This document shows positions 9,530 through 18,608 of a DNA stretch of 51,433 bases, piece by piece. Numbering within the stretch: the stretch's first letter is position 1; every line of letters begins with the position of its first letter. A program made the translations under genes and the position numbers. The notes beneath the pieces were generated by a model. That model was given only the letters and a program-made list of their open reading frames with translations, did no database searches and was not told the DNA's origin. Source of the DNA: Porphyromonadaceae bacterium UBA7048 (lineage in GTDB: Bacteria; Bacteroidota; Bacteroidia; Bacteroidales; Muribaculaceae); contig DLAL01000026.1 of assembly GCA_002493945.1 (NCBI GenBank), positions 1 to 51,433 on the forward strand, in the 5' to 3' direction.

Positions 9530-12367
9530 ATGAAGAAACTATTATTTGTACTTGGCGCAGCTCTGGCACTGACCGGGAGCGCCTATGCTCAGGACGCTTT
9601 CGTGCCCGAATCGGGTGTGAAGTACTCCTTCTGCCACAAGGAGTCGGATGTATATCTGGGTGCCGATAACGGCCAGGTGAAGCTCATGACGGCTTCGCGA
9701 ACTGACAAGGATGCTTTCGAATGGGTAGCCGAACCTTCGGGCGACGGCTATCTCATCCGTTGCGGTCTCGGCACTTATATTTATAAGGACGGATACAACA
9801 CAAAGCTCGGTGATGTCTCCGAAGCTTCGGTCTTCTCGTTCCAGCCCGACGGTGAATACTACCGCATCGTGACCGGCTCGAACTGTCTCGCCCCTGACCG
9901 CGTGGGTGCCGGCGAAGGAGTCTGGTCCGACAAGTCTCTCACTTTCCCTAACGGCCTGTACACCATCGTCAGGAGCGCCGACATCGCATATCCCGCGTCT
10001 GTAAGACTCGCCATGAGTGAAGTCAACATCATGAAGGACAACGAAGGCGTCAACAGCGCCACCCTCCGCTTCACGCCCGTGAACTTCGACGGCGAGGTCA
10101 CAATCACCGCCTCGGAGGGATTCACGGCCGATCCGGTCAAGGCTACCGTGACCGACGGCGAGGAAGTGACGGTCACCGTTAGTTCTGAAGGAGCTATCGG
10201 CACAACCGGTACTGTGACCATAGCGTTCGGCGGAGAGACCCTCGCCACAGCAGCTGTAACAGTCATCGAGCCCGCTCCGATGTACTACATATTCAATCTG
10301 GAGACCGGTCTGGTGCTCGGCGGCGACACCGAGAAGGCCGTCCTCAGCGAGCTCACGCAGGAAGACACCCAGCGGTTCAGCAAGATTGAGGTGCCAGGCT
10401 CCAATGGACAGCGCTTCTATCTTGTGCAGAAGTCCAGCGGACTCTACTTCCGCAACGTCGACAGTGGCAGCGGTGTGATGGCACACTACTGTGAATACGG
10501 CCCCAGCGCCGAGCGTGCCGAATGGTCGATGCCTGCCAACGGCGACGGCGTAAGCCTCCGTAACTCCAAGCAGGACCGTATCCTCATACCGACCAAACTC
10601 GCCGAAGGAGCACAGGTGATGTGCTACGGCCTTAACAGCGACGCCGGCTCACAGTGGCAACTGACGGCAGTGAGCGAGTTCTCCGGCGGCGAACCCACTG
10701 TCGACATCAAGGACGAGAATGTGCTGGTAGAACCCGACGGCATGTCGTTCACCACCGAAGTGCGCGCCTACAATCTTGACGGCGGCATCGTGGAAGTGAG
10801 ACCTTCCGCCGGCGTGCAGGTATCTCTTTCCACCCTTGAGGACAGCTACAAGCGCGTGCCACTCACTATATCGACCTCTGCGAAAGCCGGGACCGAGTGC
10901 AAGATTGACTTCGTACTTGGTGTCAAGACCCTCTATACTCTCAGCTTCACCGTGCAGGAGCGCTTCCCCCGTTATGTATTCCGCTATGTCCTTGAAGGTT
11001 CAGACCTCGCAATGGGTTCGGCTCCTGAATCGGCACAGCCCGTATTCGTTGAATACGACATCGACGACGTGAACCAGCAGATGATTCTTATGCCGGCCAA
11101 TGATGAAGGCGGTTACTACATCATTCAGGAAGGCAGTTACGGCTACCTCTCGCACACCGGCAACGGCTGGGACACCACATTCGGTACTGCCAAAGCCGCT
11201 GAAAGCATCTGGACTCTTGAACCTCTTGATGAAGAAAGCGGTATCGTACAGCTCCGCGGCTCGCGCGGACTTCTTGATGCAGACGACTATACGGCAGGTG
11301 CAAAACTCTACTGCAACAAGAGCAAAGGCTCCTGGACACTTCAGGCTATCGGCGATATCTCCTTCAGCACTGACGAGGTCGTGCTGCCTGCCCGCGACGC
11401 TACTGAGAAAGTAAAAGTCATGACTGCCGGTCTCAAGGAAGCAATTACCGTGACTGCCACAGGTGCCGCTGCCGTCGACGTCAGCACTCTTCCGGCAGAA
11501 GGCGGCGAGCTCACAGTGGGCCTCAAGGCCGACGGCTCCGAAATCTCAGGCACTGTAATCCTCACGTCGGGCAACTTTACCAACTCGTTTGAGGTGCGTC
11601 TTAAAGCTACGACTCTCAATGTCGATAAAGACGCCGTCGAAATTGTAGGCAAGCGCGGCAAGGCCATATTCAATGTCTCGGCTACCGACATCACCGAGCC
11701 CGTCACCGTGGCCGTTGAAGGCGAAGGTTTCGCTGTGAACGTAGCGTCTATCGAAGCCGCCGCCAAGGTCAGCCGCGACGTGACTGTCACCTACACGGGG
11801 CGCACCGAAGCTACCGGCAAAGTGACTGTAAGCTGCGCGGGCATCACGAGGACTGTCGGCGTCTCGGTGAAGTTCAATCCCGCTATCAACATCGATGAGG
11901 ACGGATTCGTTCTCGAAGAGGGCATCGCCTACTTCTCTGTGACAGCTGTCGACATATTCGACCCCATCAGAATCTCGACCGACACCGAAGGCGTCGAAAT
12001 TGCTCCCGAAGAGCTTGAGGCCGATGCTGACGACTCCTATGTATTCGTCACCGTGCCCGAGACTGTCAAAGCCGAAAAAATCAATATCCTCGTGAAGTCA
12101 GGCGACATCACCCGTACGCTCGTGCTCGAAAACAGTTCCGCCGGTGTCGCTGCCGTTGATGCCGCCGATCTCCGTGTCGTCGTCAAGGACGGTGCAGTCA
12201 GGGTCGAAGGAGCTGCCGAAGGTGCCCGTATCATGGTTTCAGATCTCACCGGCCGCACTGTGACCGCTCCTGCCGCCGCAGGCGTGGTTCTCGGCCACAA
12301 GGGTGTCTACATCGTGAAAGTCATCGGCGCCGACGGTGCATCGAAGACTGTGAAAGTAATCTATTGA
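9530..12367 (+). CDS. secreted ricin-like/Ig-like modular protein with C-terminal sorting-type domain
   Basis: 945 residues. A signal peptide runs MKKLLFVLGAALALTGSAYA. Three beta-trefoil (ricin-like) regions are suggested, at roughly 25-145, 250-385 and 480-610, from repeated short YLVQ/GLYF, YIIQ/GYLS and W-x-L patterns. Ig-like beta-sandwich segments lie between them, and about three more follow. The last 70 residues (ARIMVSDLTGRTV ... GVYIVKVIGADG) resemble the type IX secretion type A sorting domain. No catalytic motif is visible, so a glycan-binding role is the best guess. It lies 26 bases after the LamG/CBM gene and just upstream of the GH43 gene, probably in one transcript. Confidence 0.75.
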   Translation: MKKLLFVLGAALALTGSAYAQDAFVPESGVKYSFCHKESDVYLGADNGQVKLMTASRTDKDAFEWVAEPSGDGYLIRCGLGTYIYKDGYNTKLGDVSEASVFSFQPDGEYYRIVTGSNCLAPDRVGAGEGVWSDKSLTFPNGLYTIVRSADIAYPASVRLAMSEVNIMKDNEGVNSATLRFTPVNFDGEVTITASEGFTADPVKATVTDGEEVTVTVSSEGAIGTTGTVTIAFGGETLATAAVTVIEPAPMYYIFNLETGLVLGGDTEKAVLSELTQEDTQRFSKIEVPGSNGQRFYLVQKSSGLYFRNVDSGSGVMAHYCEYGPSAERAEWSMPANGDGVSLRNSKQDRILIPTKLAEGAQVMCYGLNSDAGSQWQLTAVSEFSGGEPTVDIKDENVLVEPDGMSFTTEVRAYNLDGGIVEVRPSAGVQVSLSTLEDSYKRVPLTISTSAKAGTECKIDFVLGVKTLYTLSFTVQERFPRYVFRYVLEGSDLAMGSAPESAQPVFVEYDIDDVNQQMILMPANDEGGYYIIQEGSYGYLSHTGNGWDTTFGTAKAAESIWTLEPLDEESGIVQLRGSRGLLDADDYTAGAKLYCNKSKGSWTLQAIGDISFSTDEVVLPARDATEKVKVMTAGLKEAITVTATGAAAVDVSTLPAEGGELTVGLKADGSEISGTVILTSGNFTNSFEVRLKATTLNVDKDAVEIVGKRGKAIFNVSATDITEPVTVAVEGEGFAVNVASIEAAAKVSRDVTVTYTGRTEATGKVTVSCAGITRTVGVSVKFNPAINIDEDGFVLEEGIAYFSVTAVDIFDPIRISTDTEGVEIAPEELEADADDSYVFVTVPETVKAEKINILVKSGDITRTLVLENSSAGVAAVDAADLRVVVKDGAVRVEGAAEGARIMVSDLTGRTVTAPAAAGVVLGHKGVYIVKVIGADGASKTVKVIY

Positions 12368-12380
12368 TATCAACCGTTGC

Positions 12381-12422
12381 CGGAAGGTCAGGGGCGGAGC
12401 CGTCCTCCCTCCTGGCCTTCCG
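12381..12422 (+). terminator. hairpin between the ricin-like gene and the GH43 gene
   Basis: CGGAAGGTCAGG (12381-12392) pairs with CCTGGCCTTCCG (12411-12422) with a single G-U wobble. No U-run follows, and the GH43 start is only 22 bases downstream. It may lower read-through into GH43 or protect an mRNA end rather than stop all transcription. Confidence 0.45.
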
Positions 12423-12444
12423 CTTAAAACAAGCACATAATCTA

Positions 12445-14184
12445 ATGAAAATAAATAAACTCCTCTTGCCTTTAGTGGCGCTTGCGGCTGCGGTTCCGGT
12501 TTTTCCGGCTTCGGCCGCACGGATCAACAACGGAGTGACCATACGCGCTACCGACGGCACCGCTGTCAACGCTCACGGCGGCGGCGTCCTTTATGAAGAC
12601 GGATATTATTACTGGTTCGGCGAGAACCGTAAGAGGATGGCTTCCAACGGTGTATCAGTCTACCGTTCGGCCGACCTCGTCACATGGGAGAATCTCGGTC
12701 TGGCACTGACACCCTCCGGCGAGCGTAAGAATACCCTGCAGGATGTCGCTCCGGGCCGCACCATTGAGCGCCCCAAGGTGGTATACAACGCAGCTACCGG
12801 GAAATATGTGATGTGGGCTCACTGGGAGGACGGAAACGACTATACCAAGGCCCGTGTAATGGTGGCTACGGCCGACAGAATCGCAGGTCCGTACACCCTC
12901 GTGCGCACGATGCGTCCAAACGGTCAGGAGTCGCGTGACCAGACGGTCTTTCTCGACCTTGACGGAAATGCCTATCACTTCCGTTCTTCGGAAGACAATA
13001 TGACCCTCCAGTGCTCGAAACTGAGTCCTGACTTCCTGACTCCTCTCGATGATTTTATCAGGGCCATTCCCGGGAAGCAGTATGAGGCTCCGGCTATCAT
13101 GCGTATCAATGAGACCTATATAGGATTCTTCTCCGGATGTACGGGCTGGCGTCCCAATCCCGGTCACATGTGCATGACACGAAACATCACGACCGACTCA
13201 TGGAACGATTTAGGCAATCCGTGCATCGATGCGAAAGCAGAGACGACCTATGACTCCCAGCCTACCTTCGCCCTGAAAATCGAGGGATACGACTACGCAT
13301 ACATGTATATGGGCGACCGCTGGAATTCGTCGAATGTCGAGACCTCGACATTCGTGTGGCTTCCGGTCTGTCTCCGCACAGGCACGCCGTTCCTGCGCTG
13401 GTATTCGAGCTGGGATACGTCCCTCTTCGAGACAATGGATGCCATACGCCGTGCCGCCCGTATCGAGGACAACGGAAGCTATGTGCTTCTGAGCCGCGTC
13501 GCCGACCGCATGGTGTCTGCGAACGGCAACGCCATATGCACCTATGAGGACGATGACAGCCGCAACCTCAGCTTCGTGTTCGAACCTGCCGGAGACGAAG
13601 CCGAATACCGCCTGCGCAATGAAGCCGACGGCCGTTACCTTCAGGGAGCCGGCACCGTACTCTCCCTTGCAGATGCCAGCGACGCCGATACGCAGGTATG
13701 GCGCTTCGACCGCCAGAGCGATAATTTCTATATCATTTCCAACAAGTCGACCGGACGTGTACTGTCGGTCAAAGACGGTCTGATGTCGTCGGGTGCGCCG
13801 ATAGAACTCATCGGAAGCACGTCGGCGTCGAAGGCCAGATTCGGCGTTTACTTCGACAAGCGTAAGCACGACTATGAGGAAGACAATCCGTTCGGCAAAC
13901 CTTACGCCGGCGAGAGCGGCATCGGGTCGGTGAGACCTGCCGCAGACGATGTCATCGTGAGCTGTAATGGCGGACACATCTCTGTGACGCTTGACCGCCG
14001 TGCCGACGATGCCGCTACTAAGATATCGGTCTATGACCTCTCGGGCCGCTGCGTGGTCTCCTTCGAAGCCCGGAGCCGTGACGGATATATCGATGTCGAG
14101 CTTCCCCCTGTCGCCGACGGCGTCTACATCTTGGCCGTGGACAGCTATGTGCGGACAACGGCAAAGATTGCCGTTCGCAGATAG
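12445..14184 (+). CDS. GH43 subfamily 24-type exo-beta-1,3-galactanase with ricin-like and sorting-type domains
   Basis: 579 residues from ATG 12445; the upstream in-frame extension lacks a signal peptide, while this start gives one at once (MKINKLLLPLVALAAAVPVF). The GH43 domain covers about 26-330 and opens with the AHGGGVLYEDGYYYWFGEN signature of exo-beta-1,3-galactanases. Glu108 (ERPKV), Glu214 (YEAPAI) and Gln272 (DSQPTF) match in order and nearly in spacing the Glu/Glu/Gln active site of the fungal enzyme Pc1,3Gal43A, in which Gln takes the place of the usual catalytic base. A ricin-like domain (about 335-475) and a C-terminal sorting-type domain follow. Predicted role: trimming galactose from the beta-1,3-galactan backbone of type II arabinogalactan outside the cell. 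Confidence 0.82.
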   Translation: MKINKLLLPLVALAAAVPVFPASAARINNGVTIRATDGTAVNAHGGGVLYEDGYYYWFGENRKRMASNGVSVYRSADLVTWENLGLALTPSGERKNTLQDVAPGRTIERPKVVYNAATGKYVMWAHWEDGNDYTKARVMVATADRIAGPYTLVRTMRPNGQESRDQTVFLDLDGNAYHFRSSEDNMTLQCSKLSPDFLTPLDDFIRAIPGKQYEAPAIMRINETYIGFFSGCTGWRPNPGHMCMTRNITTDSWNDLGNPCIDAKAETTYDSQPTFALKIEGYDYAYMYMGDRWNSSNVETSTFVWLPVCLRTGTPFLRWYSSWDTSLFETMDAIRRAARIEDNGSYVLLSRVADRMVSANGNAICTYEDDDSRNLSFVFEPAGDEAEYRLRNEADGRYLQGAGTVLSLADASDADTQVWRFDRQSDNFYIISNKSTGRVLSVKDGLMSSGAPIELIGSTSASKARFGVYFDKRKHDYEEDNPFGKPYAGESGIGSVRPAADDVIVSCNGGHISVTLDRRADDAATKISVYDLSGRCVVSFEARSRDGYIDVELPPVADGVYILAVDSYVRTTAKIAVRR

Positions 14185-14270
14185 AATAGACAGGACATAT
14201 TTAAGAGGGCTGTGCCTGATTGCGGACTCCACGGGGGTGGAGCTTGAGCGTAATCAGACGCAGTCCTCTT

Positions 14271-14506
14271 TTCACTGAGACCGTGACGCTCGAGGGCGGC
14301 ATCTTCAACGGATCGGGTCTGCCCGATAAGAAGAATTTCTGGACCGGAAACTATAATTTCTCCTTCAAGGCGCAGACCTTCATAGCCCGCGATTTCAACG
14401 TCACCCTGAGCTGTCAGAAAGCTACATACGGCGATTCTACGAGGGAAAGGCCACGGCGGTATCGGAGCAGAATAAGATTGTCGTGGAGTTTGTCGCGCAT
14501 TTCTGA
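14271..14506 (+). pseudogene. frameshifted C-terminal remnant of an outer-membrane beta-barrel protein
   Basis: The 390 bases between GH43 and the TPR regulator contain a decayed gene end. One frame reads EGGIFNGSGLPDKKNFWTGN and on to SCQKATYGD; after a one-base loss near 14437 the next frame continues FYEGKATAVSEQNKIVVEF and ends VAHF-stop at 14504-14506. Alternating beta strands and a terminal Phe are typical of outer-membrane barrels, possibly a porin-like protein. The N-terminal part is missing. The first 85 bases of the gap show nothing I recognise. Confidence 0.55.
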
Positions 14507-14559
14507 GACTTAGACCGAATAAAAGCTATGCGACGGTCCTGTTTCTCGACAGAAATATG

Positions 14560-14567
14560 TAATTTTG
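14560..14567 (+). promoter_or_regulatory. -7 box of the TPR-HTH regulator gene
   Basis: TAATTTTG fits TAnnTTTG. No clear -33 TTG lies 19-21 bases upstream. The ATG at 14575 begins seven bases after the box, so the leader would be only a few bases long. Confidence 0.55.
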
Positions 14568-14574
14568 TAAGACC

Positions 14575-16230
14575 ATGATGAAGTCTTTACTCAATTACAT
14601 ACTTCTCTCGCTGTCGGCGATGATGCTGGCGGTGGCGTGCACCGCACCGGCCTCCGACCGTCTTGCCGCGGCGTTGCGCCTGGTGCACGAGCGGCCCGAC
14701 AGCGCCTATGCCATACTGCGCGACATCGACTACGATGACCTCGAAGGCGATTCGCTCAAGGCGCGCTACGTTCTCACCCGTGCCCTCGCCAATCTCCGTG
14801 TGGGCCGCTCGCTCATCACCGACACCCTTCTCGACGAGGCCGCACGCTACTACATATCGGCAGGCGACACCGCCGACTGGGTGCTGGCCTCGCAGCTGCT
14901 GTCGGGCTATGACTTCACCCGTGGCGACACCGGTGCGGCGGTGCGGCGCCTCGAGGCTATGGTGCCGCTTATCTGGAATCCCAGGCTGCTGTGGGACACG
15001 TATATGCATCTTCTCGAACTGTCGCTCAACAGCGGCGACTACTCAGCTGCCTACGGATATGCCGGACGGCTGCTGGCGGACACCGACGTGCCTGAGCAGA
15101 TATTGAAGTTCTCGACTGCCAAGGGTGGGGCGCTGTACATGCAGGGCGAGTACCGACGGGCCCTCGCCGTGCTCGACAGCGTGATAGCTACGGGTGCCGT
15201 CTGCCGTGTCCGTCCGGAGGTGGCCGCGACGTTCTACAGCGAGTATGCCGAGATTCTCAACGGCGCCGGACTGCCGCGCCGTGCCATCGGCGTGATTGAC
15301 AGTCTCGACCGCTTCGGCGGTCCGGTGGATGAGGGCGAGCGCGTGGCCCGTCGGCTGGCTCTGGCGCAGTTCTATGCCAACGCAGGCGAGGCGCGTCGTG
15401 CCCGGCAGATACTCGACAGTATCAATCACGACGGCACGCGGTCGGTGATGGAGGTCTACGCCTCGATAGCCATGCTCAAGGCTGCCTTGCAGTATGCCGG
15501 GTCGGGACAGTTCCCGTCGGAGATGATGCATAAGGTCACCAAGAACATGCACCGCAACTATCAGTTCGCGCAGTTCGACAGGCAGACGGCCATGGAGTCG
15601 GTGATAGAGCTCAACGACGACAACTATCAGCTGAAACTCCAGCGCCAGAGGCTGAGGCTCCTCGTGGCGTGCATAGTCCTTGTTGTGGTGGTGGGCGCTG
15701 TGTCGGTCTACATCGTGCTGAGCCGCCGCAAGCAGCGGATGATAGAGGCCGAGGAGCGCGCCGAGACCCTCGAACGGATGCTGAAGGACTCGGAGCGCGC
15801 TGCGGATTCGCAGTCGTCGGACAGCGACAAGCTCAGGGCGGCCTTGCTGCGGCAGCTCGGCATATTCAAGACCTTTGCCGGCACGCCGACGCCGCAGAGC
15901 CGCGATGCCCTGCGGAAGATTTCGGCCATCGGCGCCGACACCTCGATAGAATCGCTGGTGGACTGGGCGGAATTCTACACCATGATAGACAATCTCTACG
16001 ACGGCTTCCATTCGCGCTTGCTGGCGACGCATCCCGACACCTTCAACGACAAGGAGCAGCAGATTATCGTGCTGCTGAAAGCCGGATTCTCCACCAAGGA
16101 AATAGGTGTGCTGACCGAGCAGTCGTCGGCCACAATCTATACGCGCAAGTCGGTCATCCGCAGGAAACTCGGCACTCCCGAAAACGGCGACATCATCGCC
16201 TGTCTTGACGGTCAGAACGGCGCCGTCTGA
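14575..16230 (+). CDS. membrane-spanning TPR regulator with cytoplasmic LuxR-like HTH
   Basis: 551 residues. The N-terminal signal ends in LAVAC, a weak lipobox, so the start may be a lipoprotein signal or a simple membrane anchor. Residues about 30-350 are helical repeats of TPR type. One strong membrane helix lies at about 359-381 (LLVACIVLVVVVGAVSVYIV), followed by a coiled-coil rich in Glu and Arg. A C-terminal HTH at about 490-533 (NDKEQQIIVLLKAGFSTKEI) resembles the LuxR type. This layout, periplasmic sensor and cytoplasmic DNA binder, is a Bacteroidales one-component transmembrane regulator. Its place between the GH43 set and an outer-membrane receptor suggests it controls one or both (inference). 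Confidence 0.8.
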   Translation: MMKSLLNYILLSLSAMMLAVACTAPASDRLAAALRLVHERPDSAYAILRDIDYDDLEGDSLKARYVLTRALANLRVGRSLITDTLLDEAARYYISAGDTADWVLASQLLSGYDFTRGDTGAAVRRLEAMVPLIWNPRLLWDTYMHLLELSLNSGDYSAAYGYAGRLLADTDVPEQILKFSTAKGGALYMQGEYRRALAVLDSVIATGAVCRVRPEVAATFYSEYAEILNGAGLPRRAIGVIDSLDRFGGPVDEGERVARRLALAQFYANAGEARRARQILDSINHDGTRSVMEVYASIAMLKAALQYAGSGQFPSEMMHKVTKNMHRNYQFAQFDRQTAMESVIELNDDNYQLKLQRQRLRLLVACIVLVVVVGAVSVYIVLSRRKQRMIEAEERAETLERMLKDSERAADSQSSDSDKLRAALLRQLGIFKTFAGTPTPQSRDALRKISAIGADTSIESLVDWAEFYTMIDNLYDGFHSRLLATHPDTFNDKEQQIIVLLKAGFSTKEIGVLTEQSSATIYTRKSVIRRKLGTPENGDIIACLDGQNGAV

Positions 16231-16360
16231 GGCCGTTTAGACCCGGCTGAGTCCAGTTTAGATTTTTAGAGATTATTGCGCTTGATAATCAACGAATTGA
16301 GTGTCAGCTATTAAGACTATTTATATGCCCGTTTAGTGGGCTCGGAGCGAATTTTGACAG

Positions 16361-16368
16361 TAACTTTG
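16361..16368 (+). promoter_or_regulatory. -7 box for the outer-membrane receptor gene
   Basis: TAACTTTG fits the Bacteroidota -7 box and lies 56 bases before the ATG at 16425. The -33 region holds only TTTA. The 130 bases upstream of the box are AT-rich and may hold regulator sites; a short GCCC/GGGC hairpin is at about 16327-16341. Confidence 0.5.
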
Positions 16369-16424
16369 CATCGTCGGAAACACAGAAATCCGTCGCAAAG
16401 TCAAACATCAGAATTCACAGAATC

Positions 16425-18530
16425 ATGACTCCGAAAATCAAGAACGTAATAGCTCTCGTACTCTCCGCTGCCTCGCTTTCAGCCGCGGCACAGACCTCCA
16501 CAGTAGCCGACACGGACAGTGTCTCCTATACGCTCGGCGAGATAGTCGTCCGTGCCAATCCGCGCGTGACATCGCTCCGCGGCGACGCCATGCTGACTCG
16601 CGTGACGGGCACACCGCTCGAGCACGCAGGCACGGCCAATGACGTCCTCACACAGATACCGATGGTGCTCGGTTCGGACGGCAACTTTGAGGTGTTCGGC
16701 AAGGGAGCCCCTGCCATATATGTCAACGGACGCCGGGTGCAGGACACGTCGGAGCTGGCGCAGATCAGCTCGGCCAATATCAGGAACGTCGAGGTGCAGA
16801 CCAATCCCGGCGCGAAATACGACGCGTCCGTCAAGGCCGTCATCAATATCACTCTGAAGGCTCCTCAGGGCGACGGTCTAAGCGGACTGGTGCGTGCACA
16901 GGGTGCCGTCCAGAAGTACGGCCGCACCATGGACCAGTTCAATCTGAAGTACCGCACGGGCGGACTCGAGGTGTTCGGCAATTTCGGATACTTCGGCGGC
17001 AAGCATGAGGACTCGAATGTCATCGACATGCTGACGCGCAGCACCGTCCTGTGGAAGCAGGTGATGGAGCAAAGCGGTTCGGCTGTAATACACGATTTCT
17101 ACGGCAAGGCCGGATTCTCTTATCTCTTCAACGGCAGCCATTCGATAGGCGCGTACTATACCGGAGGATTCAGGAAGACGGATGCGCGCCACTCGGGACT
17201 CAGCAGCATACTGACTGACGGCGTGCCGTACGACGAGCTGTCGGTCGCCATCCGCGAGAACTCGGATATCAGGCCGAAGCATCATGCCAACCTCTACTAT
17301 GCCGGAGCTGCCGGACGGCTCGGCATCGACTTCAACATGGACTATATGTGGCAGAAGAAGACCTCTGACCTGTTCAACGACGAGACGAGCGGAAACTTCG
17401 AGGACGCGCGTGTGTCGTCGGCGACGGTGAACCACAGCCGCCTCTTCGCCGAGAAACTCGTGCTGAGCTATCCAGTTCTCAAAGGCACGGTAGAGTTCGG
17501 CGAGGAATTCACGTCGTCGCGCTTCGCCACGGACTATACGACTGACGCCGCCTCGCTCACGGGCGCACGGTCGCGTGTGGACGAGAGCAATATGGCAGGA
17601 TTCGTCCGGGTGGGGCAGCGCTTCGGCATGTGGCAGGTCGGAGCCGGGCTGAGATACGAGCATGTGGCCTTCGACTATCTCGAGAACGGACAGCGCCGCG
17701 ACGACATGAGCCGCACATATGACAACATCTTCCCCTCGGCATCGGTCTCGACCATGATACGCAGCGTGCAGCTGGCCCTCAGCTACACGCACAAGACTCA
17801 GCGCCCCTCGTACAGCGCGCTCGACGGCACGATAGACTACATCAACCGCTTCACCTTCGAGGGTGGCAATCCCTGGCTGAAGCCCGAGAAAATCCACAAT
17901 GTGCAGCTCTCGGGAGCGTGGCGCAGCTTCTTCGGACTGCTTGCGTATACATATAAAAAAGACCCTGTACTCAACACGACGGTGCCCTGCGGAGGCGACG
18001 GCGAGATAAAGCTCATCACCAAGGACAACTTCCCGAAGATACAGCAGCTCGAGGCACTCGTCGGCGGACAGTTTCAGGCCGGTATATGGCAGCCCAAAAT
18101 GAATGCCGGCATCATCTGCCAGTGGCTGACCATCGATTACGGCGGTGCCCGCAAGCGCCTTGACGGTCCGATAGGACTTGTACAGTGGCAGAACGCCATC
18201 CACCTGCCCGGCGACGCGTGGCTGAACGTCGACCTGCAGTGGATGAGCGCCGGCAACGGCGAGAACGCCCGTGGATCGTCGTCTTCGTACATGAATGTCA
18301 AGTTCTACAAGGCATTCTTCAACAACAGCTTCAGTGTCACCCTTGAGGCCAACGACATATTCAACCGCAATATGCGGGACTTCACGTTCTACAGCCGTGA
18401 CGTGACCATCGCGAAATCGGTCCGTATGACCAACCGCACATTCCTGCTGACGCTTCAGTATACCTTCAACGTCACCCGTGACCGCTACAAGGGCCGCGGC
18501 GCCGGCAGCAGCGAGCTCGAAAGATTCTGA
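16425..18530 (+). CDS. TonB-dependent receptor-like outer-membrane beta-barrel protein
   Basis: 701 residues. A signal peptide runs MTPKIKNVIALVLSAASLSAAAQ. A plug-like domain follows (about 35-145): LGEIVVRANP, then VLTQIPMVLGSDGNFEVFGK, then the conserved IYVNGRRVQD and INITLKAPQGDG strands. The remaining 550 residues are a beta-barrel of the OMP_b-brl_3 kind. It lacks the N-terminal carboxypeptidase-like domain and the size (about 1000 residues) of SusC proteins, and no SusD follows. It may import a small ligand or oligosaccharide. It has its own promoter box downstream of the TPR-HTH regulator, which is a likely controller. Confidence 0.8.
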   Translation: MTPKIKNVIALVLSAASLSAAAQTSTVADTDSVSYTLGEIVVRANPRVTSLRGDAMLTRVTGTPLEHAGTANDVLTQIPMVLGSDGNFEVFGKGAPAIYVNGRRVQDTSELAQISSANIRNVEVQTNPGAKYDASVKAVINITLKAPQGDGLSGLVRAQGAVQKYGRTMDQFNLKYRTGGLEVFGNFGYFGGKHEDSNVIDMLTRSTVLWKQVMEQSGSAVIHDFYGKAGFSYLFNGSHSIGAYYTGGFRKTDARHSGLSSILTDGVPYDELSVAIRENSDIRPKHHANLYYAGAAGRLGIDFNMDYMWQKKTSDLFNDETSGNFEDARVSSATVNHSRLFAEKLVLSYPVLKGTVEFGEEFTSSRFATDYTTDAASLTGARSRVDESNMAGFVRVGQRFGMWQVGAGLRYEHVAFDYLENGQRRDDMSRTYDNIFPSASVSTMIRSVQLALSYTHKTQRPSYSALDGTIDYINRFTFEGGNPWLKPEKIHNVQLSGAWRSFFGLLAYTYKKDPVLNTTVPCGGDGEIKLITKDNFPKIQQLEALVGGQFQAGIWQPKMNAGIICQWLTIDYGGARKRLDGPIGLVQWQNAIHLPGDAWLNVDLQWMSAGNGENARGSSSSYMNVKFYKAFFNNSFSVTLEANDIFNRNMRDFTFYSRDVTIAKSVRMTNRTFLLTLQYTFNVTRDRYKGRGAGSSELERF

Positions 18531-18545
18531 TTCATGCAAAAGGAA

Positions 18546-18585
18546 GGAGGCCGTGCCGTCACTGATGAAGTGCGGCGCGGCCTCC
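18546..18585. terminator. strong bidirectional terminator hairpin
   Basis: GGAGGCCGTGCCG (18546-18558) pairs with CGGCGCGGCCTCC (18573-18585) with one G-U pair, between the convergent receptor and GH51 genes. On the minus strand a T-rich CCTTTTGC follows. Confidence 0.7.
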
Positions 18586-18608
18586 GGTGCGTTTGCCGGA
18601 CGGCTGAA

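Noticed and set aside
16878..18539. 553-residue open frame opposite the receptor gene
   Set aside because: Antisense shadow; the plus strand encodes a convincing signal peptide, plug and barrel.
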